The notes under the pieces were generated by a model, which searched no databases, was not told the origin of the DNA, and worked only from the letters and a program-made list of their open reading frames with translations. The position numbers and the translations under genes were made by a program. Positions 34,786-41,631 of a stretch of 41,631 nucleotides of DNA are shown one piece after another; position 1 is the first letter of the stretch, and each line of letters starts with the position of its first letter. Source of the stretch: Armatimonadota bacterium (GTDB lineage Bacteria; Armatimonadota; UBA5829); contig JAAYKG010000139.1 in assembly GCA_012522555.1 (NCBI GenBank), positions 1 to 41,631 on the forward strand, written 5' to 3'.

Positions 34786-37029
34786 TCAGTTTTCGATCAC
34801 TATTTCAGGCTCCAGCCAGTTGGCCCAGTCGTATGAATTGTCCTTGAGCGCGTTCACCTTCAGCTTCAGTTGGATGGTCTTTCCCGCATAAGGGGTCAGA
34901 TCGATCTTGTGATCAGTAAAAGCGTCGCTATCCGGCAGAATGCTGTCCTGAGCGGAGTTGGACGACTTTTGCAGAGTGTAACTGGTCTTAGTCTGGCTCC
35001 ACAACTCTTTGTCGTCAACCTCCACAGAAAATCGCACCCCATCGGTAGTTTTTTCGGTGATAACGGTTCCGAACTGCATTGTAAGCGTGCCCTTATCTAT
35101 TTTTGGCAGTTCGATGCGGTATGTGGCGATAGCGTCACCAATGGGGTTGGGATGTTGCAGGACGCTGCGAACGGTTTTGCCGTGCCTTTCAACAAAACGA
35201 GCTTCCCAGGCGAAGCAATTCTCGGTTGTGGCTTTACCAATGCGCATCAGGTCAAAAACGACGTTGTTCGGCAACTCGGAGAATTGCGCATCGATCCCCG
35301 CTATCCATTCCTTAATGTTCTCCCCGCCCTCGCGAACGTGAGTTATCTTGTTAGCTGCGATCGTTTGTTTTACTCGCAGCAACACCTTTGGGGCGTCTTC
35401 ATCGCGAAGCCCATAGCGTTCCTGCCGGGTGAATTGCATATACCAAAACGGCATCATCAACTTATCTATCCTGTTGCGTAAAACATCATCCCCTGCCGCA
35501 TCCCGCGCGCGCGATAGTATAAGCAAGGAATCACTGACAAGCCCACGATTGATTTTGTCTGTCGGGTCCCAAGCGCCGAAAGCATGATAGTCCGGCTTTT
35601 CGGCGTAGTTATCGAGCAGCCTCAAATACTCCAACACATCCTCTGCGGCTTCTTTGTAGTAGCCTCGGCAAAACTCCACCCGCAGCTTCATAGGGTCCTG
35701 GGCCGGGTCCCACATGAGCTGGGCACACAGATACTGACGCAGCTCCGCGAGTTCGCCGCCGGGGCTTTGATAATCGCTTTGCACCATAACCCCGTTCACC
35801 CCATGCGATACATAATATTTCAGGTCTTTCACCAAGCCCGCCAGGTTGGGGTTAGGGGCGATATAGTGAGCGAAATTAGCCGCGTAGTGCCAGATGAATA
35901 TTCGTTTTGTCAGCTTGCTCCATTGGTCGATGTATTCCGCGAAATTCGCGCCCAAACCGCAGTCCTCAAACCCGTGACCGTAGCAGCCCGCATGGCATAG
36001 TCGGATGATGACATTGTCGCGGGGTCTGGTGATTGCGGGCGGCTTCGTTGAATAAGCATAAGCAAGGGTCTCTACCCACTTGTCGGGATATTTCTCGGCG
36101 ACCACGTCGGCGATCTCGTTGACGAAGCGCATAATCGGCCCATGCTGGGAACCCTCTTCATTGACTATCGCCATGCAGTTATCGCATTCGCAAGGCCCGT
36201 TGCCGTCGTTTTGCGACACATCTAAAATCGGCGCATTCGGGTTTTCTTCGATCCATTTCAGGACCTTCTCTTTGGCGATTTTCAGCACGTCAGGGTTCGT
36301 CAGGCACAACTGAGCGTGCACCCCGCCCGCTACCCGTTTGCCGCCCTGCAGCCCAAAGTATTCCGGATGGCTGTCGAAGTATTCTTCTTTTGAGATTATC
36401 TCTTGAAAGGAATGCACATACGGGTGAAACTCGATTTTGCCGCCGACGCTCTCATCGCACTTTGTGAACGGCCCGTTCAGCCGCTGCCGAGCCGCGATCT
36501 CTTTAGGGAAAGAATCCCAATAGAGGGTCTCGCGATACATATACGGAGGCGCATGAGAATAATCAATCGGCGGAAGAGCAAAGGTTTTGATCTCGGGCAC
36601 AATTGTGCAGTCGATCGCCAGAAAACGAACTCCAAGATACTTTTCAAGAAAAACATAGACGCTGTAGAGGTTTCCCCGCCCATTTTGCCCGAGCAGCGCG
36701 ATGTCCCTGCCCAGCGTCTTTATAAGAACGCCGTCCTCGGGAAGTTTAGCCGCCTGATCGATCAAGCCGGCCTGCACGCTGCGACAACAAGGCCCGAGCA
36801 AAAAAGCCGGGGCTGTGCTATTTTCTGATTCTTTTACGATCGGCAGGCGAGCGCCCGTAGATTTGGCCACCAACCCTTGCAATTCAGCCGCTGCATATTT
36901 GATCTCAGGGCCGGGTTTGTCCGGGATAACGATGCAATAATCACTATGGCCATCGCGCACCACGACCGCGCTTTGCGCTTGAACGGCGAATATCAACAAG
37001 CCTGCTACCATCAGCGGCGCCAAATTCAT
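34786..37029 (-). CDS. Secreted DUF4838 domain protein (glycan-active, alpha-glucuronidase-like fold)
   Basis: The protein has 747 residues. The ATG at 37029 follows AAGGAG and opens a signal peptide ending near FAVQAQSA; the frame extends upstream without a site. Residues 20-135 resemble the N-terminal domain of GH67/GH20-type enzymes (IKYAAAELQGLVAKSTGARLP). The DUF4838 region follows (about 190-430) with YGHGFEDC, VSQNDGNGPCECDNC and LCLTNPDVLKIAKEKV. The C-terminal part (about 590-747) is beta-rich and carbohydrate-binding-like. DUF4838 proteins are linked to polysaccharide breakdown but lack a settled activity. The gene is last in an operon with two amidohydrolase-fold genes, 11 bases after the second. 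Confidence 0.82.
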   Translation of the reverse strand: MNLAPLMVAGLLIFAVQAQSAVVVRDGHSDYCIVIPDKPGPEIKYAAAELQGLVAKSTGARLPIVKESENSTAPAFLLGPCCRSVQAGLIDQAAKLPEDGVLIKTLGRDIALLGQNGRGNLYSVYVFLEKYLGVRFLAIDCTIVPEIKTFALPPIDYSHAPPYMYRETLYWDSFPKEIAARQRLNGPFTKCDESVGGKIEFHPYVHSFQEIISKEEYFDSHPEYFGLQGGKRVAGGVHAQLCLTNPDVLKIAKEKVLKWIEENPNAPILDVSQNDGNGPCECDNCMAIVNEEGSQHGPIMRFVNEIADVVAEKYPDKWVETLAYAYSTKPPAITRPRDNVIIRLCHAGCYGHGFEDCGLGANFAEYIDQWSKLTKRIFIWHYAANFAHYIAPNPNLAGLVKDLKYYVSHGVNGVMVQSDYQSPGGELAELRQYLCAQLMWDPAQDPMKLRVEFCRGYYKEAAEDVLEYLRLLDNYAEKPDYHAFGAWDPTDKINRGLVSDSLLILSRARDAAGDDVLRNRIDKLMMPFWYMQFTRQERYGLRDEDAPKVLLRVKQTIAANKITHVREGGENIKEWIAGIDAQFSELPNNVVFDLMRIGKATTENCFAWEARFVERHGKTVRSVLQHPNPIGDAIATYRIELPKIDKGTLTMQFGTVITEKTTDGVRFSVEVDDKELWSQTKTSYTLQKSSNSAQDSILPDSDAFTDHKIDLTPYAGKTIQLKLKVNALKDNSYDWANWLEPEIVIEN

Positions 37030-37040
37030 GATACTTCTCC

Positions 37041-37736
37041 TTACCCCAACAATTGTTTCGCGTTTTGATATAGAATTCGGTCTCGGTTCAAATCGGATAT
37101 CGCCGAATGGATTACCCTGTATACGGCTGTTTTGGGGTAAAATATTGGGGAGTTGGTTGCGAATAGCACCCTGCCGGCGTCGACTACCGCCAACAATTTC
37201 TCCAACGAGTTGATCGGATGCTGCACATGCGAAATATCCATCCATACGTTTTGTCGGGAAAACAGAGCCGAGTTTGCTTGCGCCTCATAATAATTGGCCC
37301 CACTCACAGCAAATCGCACATCTTTATGGACCTCGGCCAATTTGTCCAGAGCTTTCAAAACCTCTCCGGATGGGGTCTTTTGCACAAGCACCCTGGGATC
37401 TTGCAATCTCAGGCAGATTTGAACGATCAGACCGCTCCTTTTCGCAGCCGCAAGGACACTAGCCATCTCCTCGCCATCGAAATCCCAGATTTGATAGGTC
37501 GGAAATATCCGAACCCCTTTCACAGACCCGACCTCGGCGACGTCGCTTGCAGGACTGAGAGTAGGAAACCGAATCAGGCTTTCGTTTTCGGAACCGGATA
37601 CCACGGATCTCTCGATACCGGCGGCTTGCGCCAATTCAACAAACCTGGCCGTGTCGAAGAACCTCTCGTTCATAATATTGTGAGAAAGGCTGCTTACTTC
37701 GTCATAGCCGCAATGTGCGCAAAAGTCGATAATCAT
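37041..37736 (-). CDS. Amidohydrolase-fold protein with degraded metal site
   Basis: The protein has 231 residues, starting at the ATG at 37736 that overlaps the stop of the upstream gene by four bases (ATGA). It resembles the amidohydrolase_2 protein encoded just before it, especially in VKGVRIFPTYQIWDF, the DKLAEVHKDVRFAVSG region and the closing RILYQNAKQLLG. The metal ligands appear lost: the first HxH is CAH (DFCAHCG), the later His sites are not kept, and the final Asp of GSDGP is Asn (ATNSP). It is probably a non-catalytic partner or a diverged enzyme. Coupled translation suggests that both are made in equal amounts. Confidence 0.75.
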   Translation of the reverse strand: MIIDFCAHCGYDEVSSLSHNIMNERFFDTARFVELAQAAGIERSVVSGSENESLIRFPTLSPASDVAEVGSVKGVRIFPTYQIWDFDGEEMASVLAAAKRSGLIVQICLRLQDPRVLVQKTPSGEVLKALDKLAEVHKDVRFAVSGANYYEAQANSALFSRQNVWMDISHVQHPINSLEKLLAVVDAGRVLFATNSPIFYPKTAVYRVIHSAISDLNRDRILYQNAKQLLG

Positions 37737-38503
37737 TTCGCCCCTCCCAAACCCAGCAGGCGCTTTGCGTTCAGGTGCAGAACCTTCTCGCGATCCGATT
37801 CGGAGATATCCGCCGCCATAACCCGTGCAATCTGACACAACACGTCACGACCCGGCCCATCGGAACCATACAGAACTCGGTCAACGCCCAGCCTGTCGAT
37901 CACATACTCCACACTGCCCAGCTCAGGGTCGCAGCCGCTGGTATCCACATATATATTCGGACATTCCGCCACCGCATCCGCCCCCTCCTGCCATCGCAGC
38001 GCCATGTGCGCCATTATAATCGGCAGGTCCGGATACCTGCGAGCCAATGCGACTATGTGATCCGGTTTGGACTCCTCCGGCAAAATCTCCTCACGCCGCA
38101 GATACGAATGAATCAGCACCGGAGCGTTATATTCGAGAGCAGCCTCAGCTATTGGAAATGTGCGCGGGTCGTCCACCTTCACCGCCACCCACAATTTGAC
38201 GCCGCGCATGCCTTTGCCCAGACACCGCCGCACCTCCTCGACCGCCGAACTCTCATGCTGCTGGCTGACGTAGCAAAATCCATACACAAAATCCGGATAC
38301 TGCGCCATCTGCTCCAAAACGGCGTCGTTGGCAGCCACGCACTGCTCAAAGGTCGGGTAGGCGAGCATTGAACCCTGTGACCCAAGACAGGAGGTGGCAA
38401 ACGGCATGTCCCAGTTCTGCGCGAACGCCATAAACTCAGCATCCAATTGCGCATTGCCGAGCAAATGAACATGAATATCAAAAATCGAAGCAGGCTTTTT
38501 CAT
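37733..38503 (-). CDS. Amidohydrolase 2 family metal-dependent hydrolase
   Basis: The protein has 256 residues. The start at 38503 follows GGGGGGAG. The metal-binding pattern of the amidohydrolase_2 (ACMSD-like) superfamily is present: FDIHVHLLG (HxH), VLIHSYLRR, IIMAHMALRWQEG, and the terminal Asp in VLYGSDGPGRD. There is no signal peptide, so it is cytoplasmic. Family members hydrolyse or decarboxylate small cyclic or aromatic compounds and lactones. The operon with DUF4838 suggests a role in breakdown of a sugar-derived acid or lactone, but this is inference. It ends in TGA overlapping the next ATG. Confidence 0.85.
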   Translation of the reverse strand: MKKPASIFDIHVHLLGNAQLDAEFMAFAQNWDMPFATSCLGSQGSMLAYPTFEQCVAANDAVLEQMAQYPDFVYGFCYVSQQHESSAVEEVRRCLGKGMRGVKLWVAVKVDDPRTFPIAEAALEYNAPVLIHSYLRREEILPEESKPDHIVALARRYPDLPIIMAHMALRWQEGADAVAECPNIYVDTSGCDPELGSVEYVIDRLGVDRVLYGSDGPGRDVLCQIARVMAADISESDREKVLHLNAKRLLGLGGAK

Positions 38504-38576
38504 TGCACTCCCCCCGGTGAGGATAACACAATCCACTCACCCATATCAACTCGATTTTTTATTCTGTCTTTAGCTA

Positions 38577-38605
38577 TTGACTAACGATCTCGATACCCAT
38601 ACACT
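38577..38605 (+). promoter_or_regulatory. Promoter of the GH2 gene
   Basis: TTGACT (38577-38582) and TACACT (38600-38605) are 17 bases apart, with the start near 38612 and a leader of about 47 bases. Confidence 0.55.
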
Positions 38606-38658
38606 ATAGTCTGAATGCTAGTCATTTGACTACATATTTTTCAGGGAGCACTAGACGT

Positions 38659-40506
38659 ATGTTGCCTATTGTGAGAATATTCGCGGTTCTGTTCGCAGTG
38701 ATTTGTGTCGTCACTGGGGCAGCCGCACAAGACAACCAAAGGAGCGCTAAAAACATGTCGCTTATTCCTCGACCGGAACACCCCAGGCCGGATTTCTTGC
38801 GCAAAGACTGGCAGAATCTTAACGGCCAATGGCAATTCGCCATCGACACCCAAAAGTCCGGCCTGCAGAAAGGCTGGCATACGGGAGTCGACTTCCCGAT
38901 GCAGATCAACGTGCCGTTCTGCCCGGAGAGCAAACTTAGCGGAATCGGGCACACCGATTTCCTGGAAGCGGTGTGGTATCGACGCAGCTTTACGGTGGAT
39001 CCTGCTCTGCGCGGCAAAAGGCTGCTGCTGCACTTCGGCGCGGTGGACTACGATTGCCGAGTATGGGTCAATGGCAAGCAGGTCGCCCGACATCGCGGCG
39101 GTTTTACACCGTTTTATGCTGACATCACAGGGGTGGTGAAAGCGGACGGCGAAAACGAACTGGTCGTATATTCAGAAGACGACGAGCGATCGTTCGTACA
39201 GCCGTTAGGAAAACAGTCCAGCAATCTGAAGTCCGCAGGCTGCCACTACACCCGAACCACCGGGATATGGCAAACCGTGTGGCTGGAGGCGGTCGGTAAT
39301 TCGCGAATCGCCAACATCACGGTTTGGCCTGATGCGGCCAACGGCAAAGCTTGTGTGGCGATTGACGTTGACAAACCGTATACCAAACTCGGTGTTGTCG
39401 TAGAAGCGATGGTAAACGGTAAGGCAGTAGCCTCAGCGAAACTGGCGCAAGCCGGCGCGGGTAACAACGTTATACTGGATATTCCAAACCCAAAGCTGTG
39501 GCAGGTTGGCAAGCCGTTCCTTTATGATCTGCGGGTCAAACTGGTCGAAGGCTCGACTGTTATCGACGAGGTGGAGTCGTATTTCGGCCTGCGGGATGTG
39601 CGAATCGAAGGGGACCGGATCTTGATAAACGGCAAATCTGTGTTCCAAAGACTTATCCTCGACCAGGGGTTCTGGCCGGACGGAATCTTTACAGCGCCGT
39701 CTGACGATGAACTGCGCGCCGATATAGAGCGCAGCATGGCTTGTGGCTTCAATGGCGCTCGATTGCATCAAAAAATCTTTGAGCCGAGGACACTATATTG
39801 GGCCGACAAACTGGGTTATCTGCTGTGGGGAGAGTTCCCGGACTGGGGGGTCTCCGTGCGCCATCACGCTCAGGCCAGGGAAAACCATCGCCGCGAATGG
39901 ATCGATGCAGTCATGAGAGATCGCAGCCATCCTTCGATAGTCGCATGGGTCCCGCTGAACGAGGCCCATTCCAGCGCAGATAGATACGAGCCTACTTTCT
40001 TTGTCGAGATATACAATCTGACAAAACAGCTCGATCCCACCCGGCCTGTATGCGACACCAGTGGATATACTCACGTCAAGACCGATATCTGGGACCTGCA
40101 CGACTACGACCAGAATGTCGAGACATTCGCCGCTCGATATAAGAAGTTCGCCGACAATCCGTCTACGGAAACACTGGCTCGAAACGATCCTAATCACGAG
40201 CCGCCTTACGAAGGCCAACCGATGATCGTCAGCGAATATGGCGGCGCGTGGTGGAATCCGACGCAAAAGGAAGACAATGCCTGGGGCTATGGCGACCGGC
40301 CCGCCGATGAAAAGGCGTTTTTGGATCGGTTCAAAGGCTTGGCTGATGTGCTGATCGATAACCCGCACATCGCAGGTCTATGCTACACCCAGTTGACCGA
40401 CGTGGAACAAGAGGTCAACGGACTATACACCTATGATCGCAAACCGAAGTTCCCGCCGGAGTTGTTCAAAAAAGTCCTCGATCGCAAAGCTGCGATAGAA
40501 GATTAA
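38659..40506 (+). CDS. Secreted glycoside hydrolase family 2 enzyme (beta-galactosidase/glucuronidase type)
   Basis: The protein has 615 residues. The ATG at 38659 (GGGAG upstream) opens a signal peptide ending near VTGAAAQ; an in-frame TTG at 38626 is less likely. Domains: the N-terminal sugar-binding jelly roll (about 50-200; WQNLNGQWQFAID, VDYDCRVWVNGKQV), an immunoglobulin-like domain (about 210-300), and the TIM barrel (about 310-600). The acid/base is Glu435 in VAWVPLNEAHSS and the nucleophile is Glu526 in MIVSEYGGAWWN. It removes a non-reducing beta-linked sugar; which one is unclear. It is monocistronic, with a strong terminator. Confidence 0.9.
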   Translation: MLPIVRIFAVLFAVICVVTGAAAQDNQRSAKNMSLIPRPEHPRPDFLRKDWQNLNGQWQFAIDTQKSGLQKGWHTGVDFPMQINVPFCPESKLSGIGHTDFLEAVWYRRSFTVDPALRGKRLLLHFGAVDYDCRVWVNGKQVARHRGGFTPFYADITGVVKADGENELVVYSEDDERSFVQPLGKQSSNLKSAGCHYTRTTGIWQTVWLEAVGNSRIANITVWPDAANGKACVAIDVDKPYTKLGVVVEAMVNGKAVASAKLAQAGAGNNVILDIPNPKLWQVGKPFLYDLRVKLVEGSTVIDEVESYFGLRDVRIEGDRILINGKSVFQRLILDQGFWPDGIFTAPSDDELRADIERSMACGFNGARLHQKIFEPRTLYWADKLGYLLWGEFPDWGVSVRHHAQARENHRREWIDAVMRDRSHPSIVAWVPLNEAHSSADRYEPTFFVEIYNLTKQLDPTRPVCDTSGYTHVKTDIWDLHDYDQNVETFAARYKKFADNPSTETLARNDPNHEPPYEGQPMIVSEYGGAWWNPTQKEDNAWGYGDRPADEKAFLDRFKGLADVLIDNPHIAGLCYTQLTDVEQEVNGLYTYDRKPKFPPELFKKVLDRKAAIED

Positions 40507-40515
40507 GTAGCTCGA

Positions 40516-40550
40516 CCCCCTTGCCGCAAAGGCAGGGGGGCATTTTTTTA
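40516..40550 (+). terminator. Rho-independent terminator of the GH2 gene
   Basis: A 10-bp GC-rich stem (40516-40525 with 40531-40540, one G-U pair) with a 5-nt loop is followed by CATTTTTTTA. It lies ten bases after the stop. It also lies just past the stop of the convergent DUF1854 gene. Confidence 0.85.
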
Positions 40551-41081
40551 TACAACCCTGTCCCAAGCCGTTTGACTTTTGGAATCGAGGTCGGCGATTT
40601 GGGGAAGTTCGAAGCGATTGCCGTCGACATCGTTGATGAGATATCGACCAGGCTCAATTTCATGAATACTGTCTCGCAGCCCTCGCAAGACGAATCGACG
40701 ATCCCCTCGGTCGGTTTCCACATCCCAATATATCGAGCCGAATTCTTTTTTTGCATCCACAATTTTGATGATCCTGGGCACGAAATATCTTTTATCGATC
40801 TCCTGCTGAACCAGCAGCCGCGCTTCCCCGTCGAGATCGTTGAGACGCCGCAGCATCCCGATCTCATGACCATTTATGGCGTCGAGTAAGCCGATATATT
40901 CATGCTGTTCGCTCAAAGGAAACGCCCTGACTGCACGCACTTTAAGATACGTTCTATCGTCACGAACGGTCAACATGAGGGCGTCACCGCGCTCCCTGAA
41001 GCTCAGAGTCGCAGCATCGAGATACTCCAGTTCGCCCCCGTCGTCGGTCTGGTCTTTATAGTCTAAGGTCCAATCCGGCAT
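40548..41081 (-). CDS. DUF1854 domain protein
   Basis: The protein has 177 residues. It has no signal peptide or membrane segment and matches the DUF1854 pattern: RAFPLSEQHEYIGLLDAING near the middle, EIGMLRRLNDLD, YFVPRIIKIVDAKKEFG, WDVETDRGDRRFVLRGLRDS, and the end GRYLINDVDGNRFEL. DUF1854 proteins occur next to ABC exporters, and some are annotated as linked to cyanophycin metabolism. No biochemical role is established. Its ATG overlaps the stop of the ABC gene by one base (TAATG), so the two are translationally coupled and probably act together. Confidence 0.85.
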   Translation of the reverse strand: MPDWTLDYKDQTDDGGELEYLDAATLSFRERGDALMLTVRDDRTYLKVRAVRAFPLSEQHEYIGLLDAINGHEIGMLRRLNDLDGEARLLVQQEIDKRYFVPRIIKIVDAKKEFGSIYWDVETDRGDRRFVLRGLRDSIHEIEPGRYLINDVDGNRFELPQIADLDSKSQTAWDRVV

Positions 41082-41631
41082 TATCCGTTCACCGCCTTAA
41101 TCTTAGAAAGCTCCTGCTGAATATCGACCAGGCGTCTATAGACGCCCATCTTCCCCATCAGTTCATCATGGGAGCCGATTTCCGCGATCTTACCATCTTC
41201 GAGCACGATCAATCGGCTCGCCTGACGCAGAGTCGAAAGCCTGTGTGCAATCGCCAGCGTTGTTCTGTTTTTGACGAGCCTTGAGAGAGCTTGTTGGATT
41301 TGGCTCTCCGCCTGTGTGTCTATTGACGAAGTCGCTTCATCCAGAATCAGAATCCTGGGATCACATAATATGGCTCGGGCGATAGATACCCGCTGCCGTT
41401 CCCCGCCTGATAGCCTTCCACCGCGCTCACCAACCTGCGAGTCGTACCCATCCGGCAGTTTCATAATGAACTCGTGAGCGTTGGCTGCCTTGGCCGCTCT
41501 GATCACGTCCTCTCTCGACGCATCCATACGCGAATATGCGATGTTATCCCTGATCGTCCCATTGAAAAGAAAAGGATCCTGCAGCACGACACCGATCTGG
41601 CTGCGAAGATCTCTCATTGCGATATTTCGCA
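41081..41631 (-). CDS. ABC exporter ATPase domain, C-terminal part (partial, runs off window)
   Basis: 183 codons are visible and the frame is open at the window edge, with no start. They are the C-terminal two thirds of an exporter-type nucleotide-binding domain: Q-loop in QIGVVLQDPFLFNGTIRDNI, signature RLSGGERQRVSIARAI, Walker B RILILDEATSSID, and the H-loop TLAIAHRLSTL. The Walker A and the transmembrane domain lie outside. The sequence is typical of B-family half-transporters with fused membrane domain. Its stop overlaps the DUF1854 start. Confidence 0.93.
   Translation of the reverse strand, partial: RNIAMRDLRSQIGVVLQDPFLFNGTIRDNIAYSRMDASREDVIRAAKAANAHEFIMKLPDGYDSQVGERGGRLSGGERQRVSIARAILCDPRILILDEATSSIDTQAESQIQQALSRLVKNRTTLAIAHRLSTLRQASRLIVLEDGKIAEIGSHDELMGKMGVYRRLVDIQQELSKIKAVNG

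Noticed and set aside
38504-38545. Promoter TTGATA-18-TATCCT on the minus strand before the amidohydrolase gene
   Set aside because: Transcription would begin only about ten bases before the ATG, inside the ribosome site.

Overview
The window is a fragment of a bacterial chromosome with mid-range GC. Coding is mostly Shine-Dalgarno led, and TTG/GTG starts are frequent (dnaK, csp, idh, tadC, cpaF, comF). Housekeeping-type promoters of the TTGACA-17-TATAAT class can be read upstream of several units. The gene mix suggests a free-living saccharolytic heterotroph: an HspR-controlled dnaK operon, a complete Tad pilus locus, many secreted glycan-active proteins (GH2, GH29, DUF4838, DUF6259) and a DUF1854/ABC exporter pair. 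Armatimonadota or a relative would fit, but this is inference; no rRNA or universal marker is present.

Layout. 1-457: a remnant of an RHS-repeat core, a terminal-inverted-repeat element and a terminator. 458-8820: two secreted minus-strand proteins, a 1773-residue protein with four tandem DUF11-like double modules and a 796-residue beta-propeller protein. They end in the same unrecognised domain of about 250 residues, and each has its own promoter and a long 5' leader. 8917-18523: a ten-gene Tad/Flp pilus operon on the minus strand (tadV-flp-tadE-tadG-cpaB-cpaC-cpaE-cpaF-tadB-tadC) behind a strong promoter. 18812-21048: a GlpT-type transporter coupled to a glycerophosphodiesterase gene that carries an in-frame TGA. 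21194-26403 (+): isocitrate dehydrogenase family, a DUF6259 glycosidase-like protein, and hydroxylamine reductase (hcp) behind a CRP/FNR-type palindrome. 26494-27822 (-): alpha-L-fucosidase. 28064-30524 (+): a wecG/tagA-type glycosyltransferase (also with an in-frame TGA), a PfkB kinase and comF. 30535-34703 (-): csp, then the dnaK-hsp20-dnaJ-hspR heat-shock operon with a HAIR-like repeat over its promoter. 34786-38503 (-): an operon of two amidohydrolase-fold proteins, one with a degraded metal site, and a DUF4838 protein. 38659-40506 (+): GH2 enzyme. 40548-41631 (-): DUF1854 protein and the C-terminal end of an ABC exporter.

How it fits together. The Tad locus builds a surface pilus, and the two proteins just downstream look like large extracellular adhesion or surface proteins. 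Their shared C-terminal domain is the best candidate in the window for an undescribed surface module. The rest is polysaccharide catabolism, nitrosative-stress defence and proteostasis. Two otherwise intact genes are each broken by a single TGA, while TGA is also used as a normal stop in neighbouring genes.
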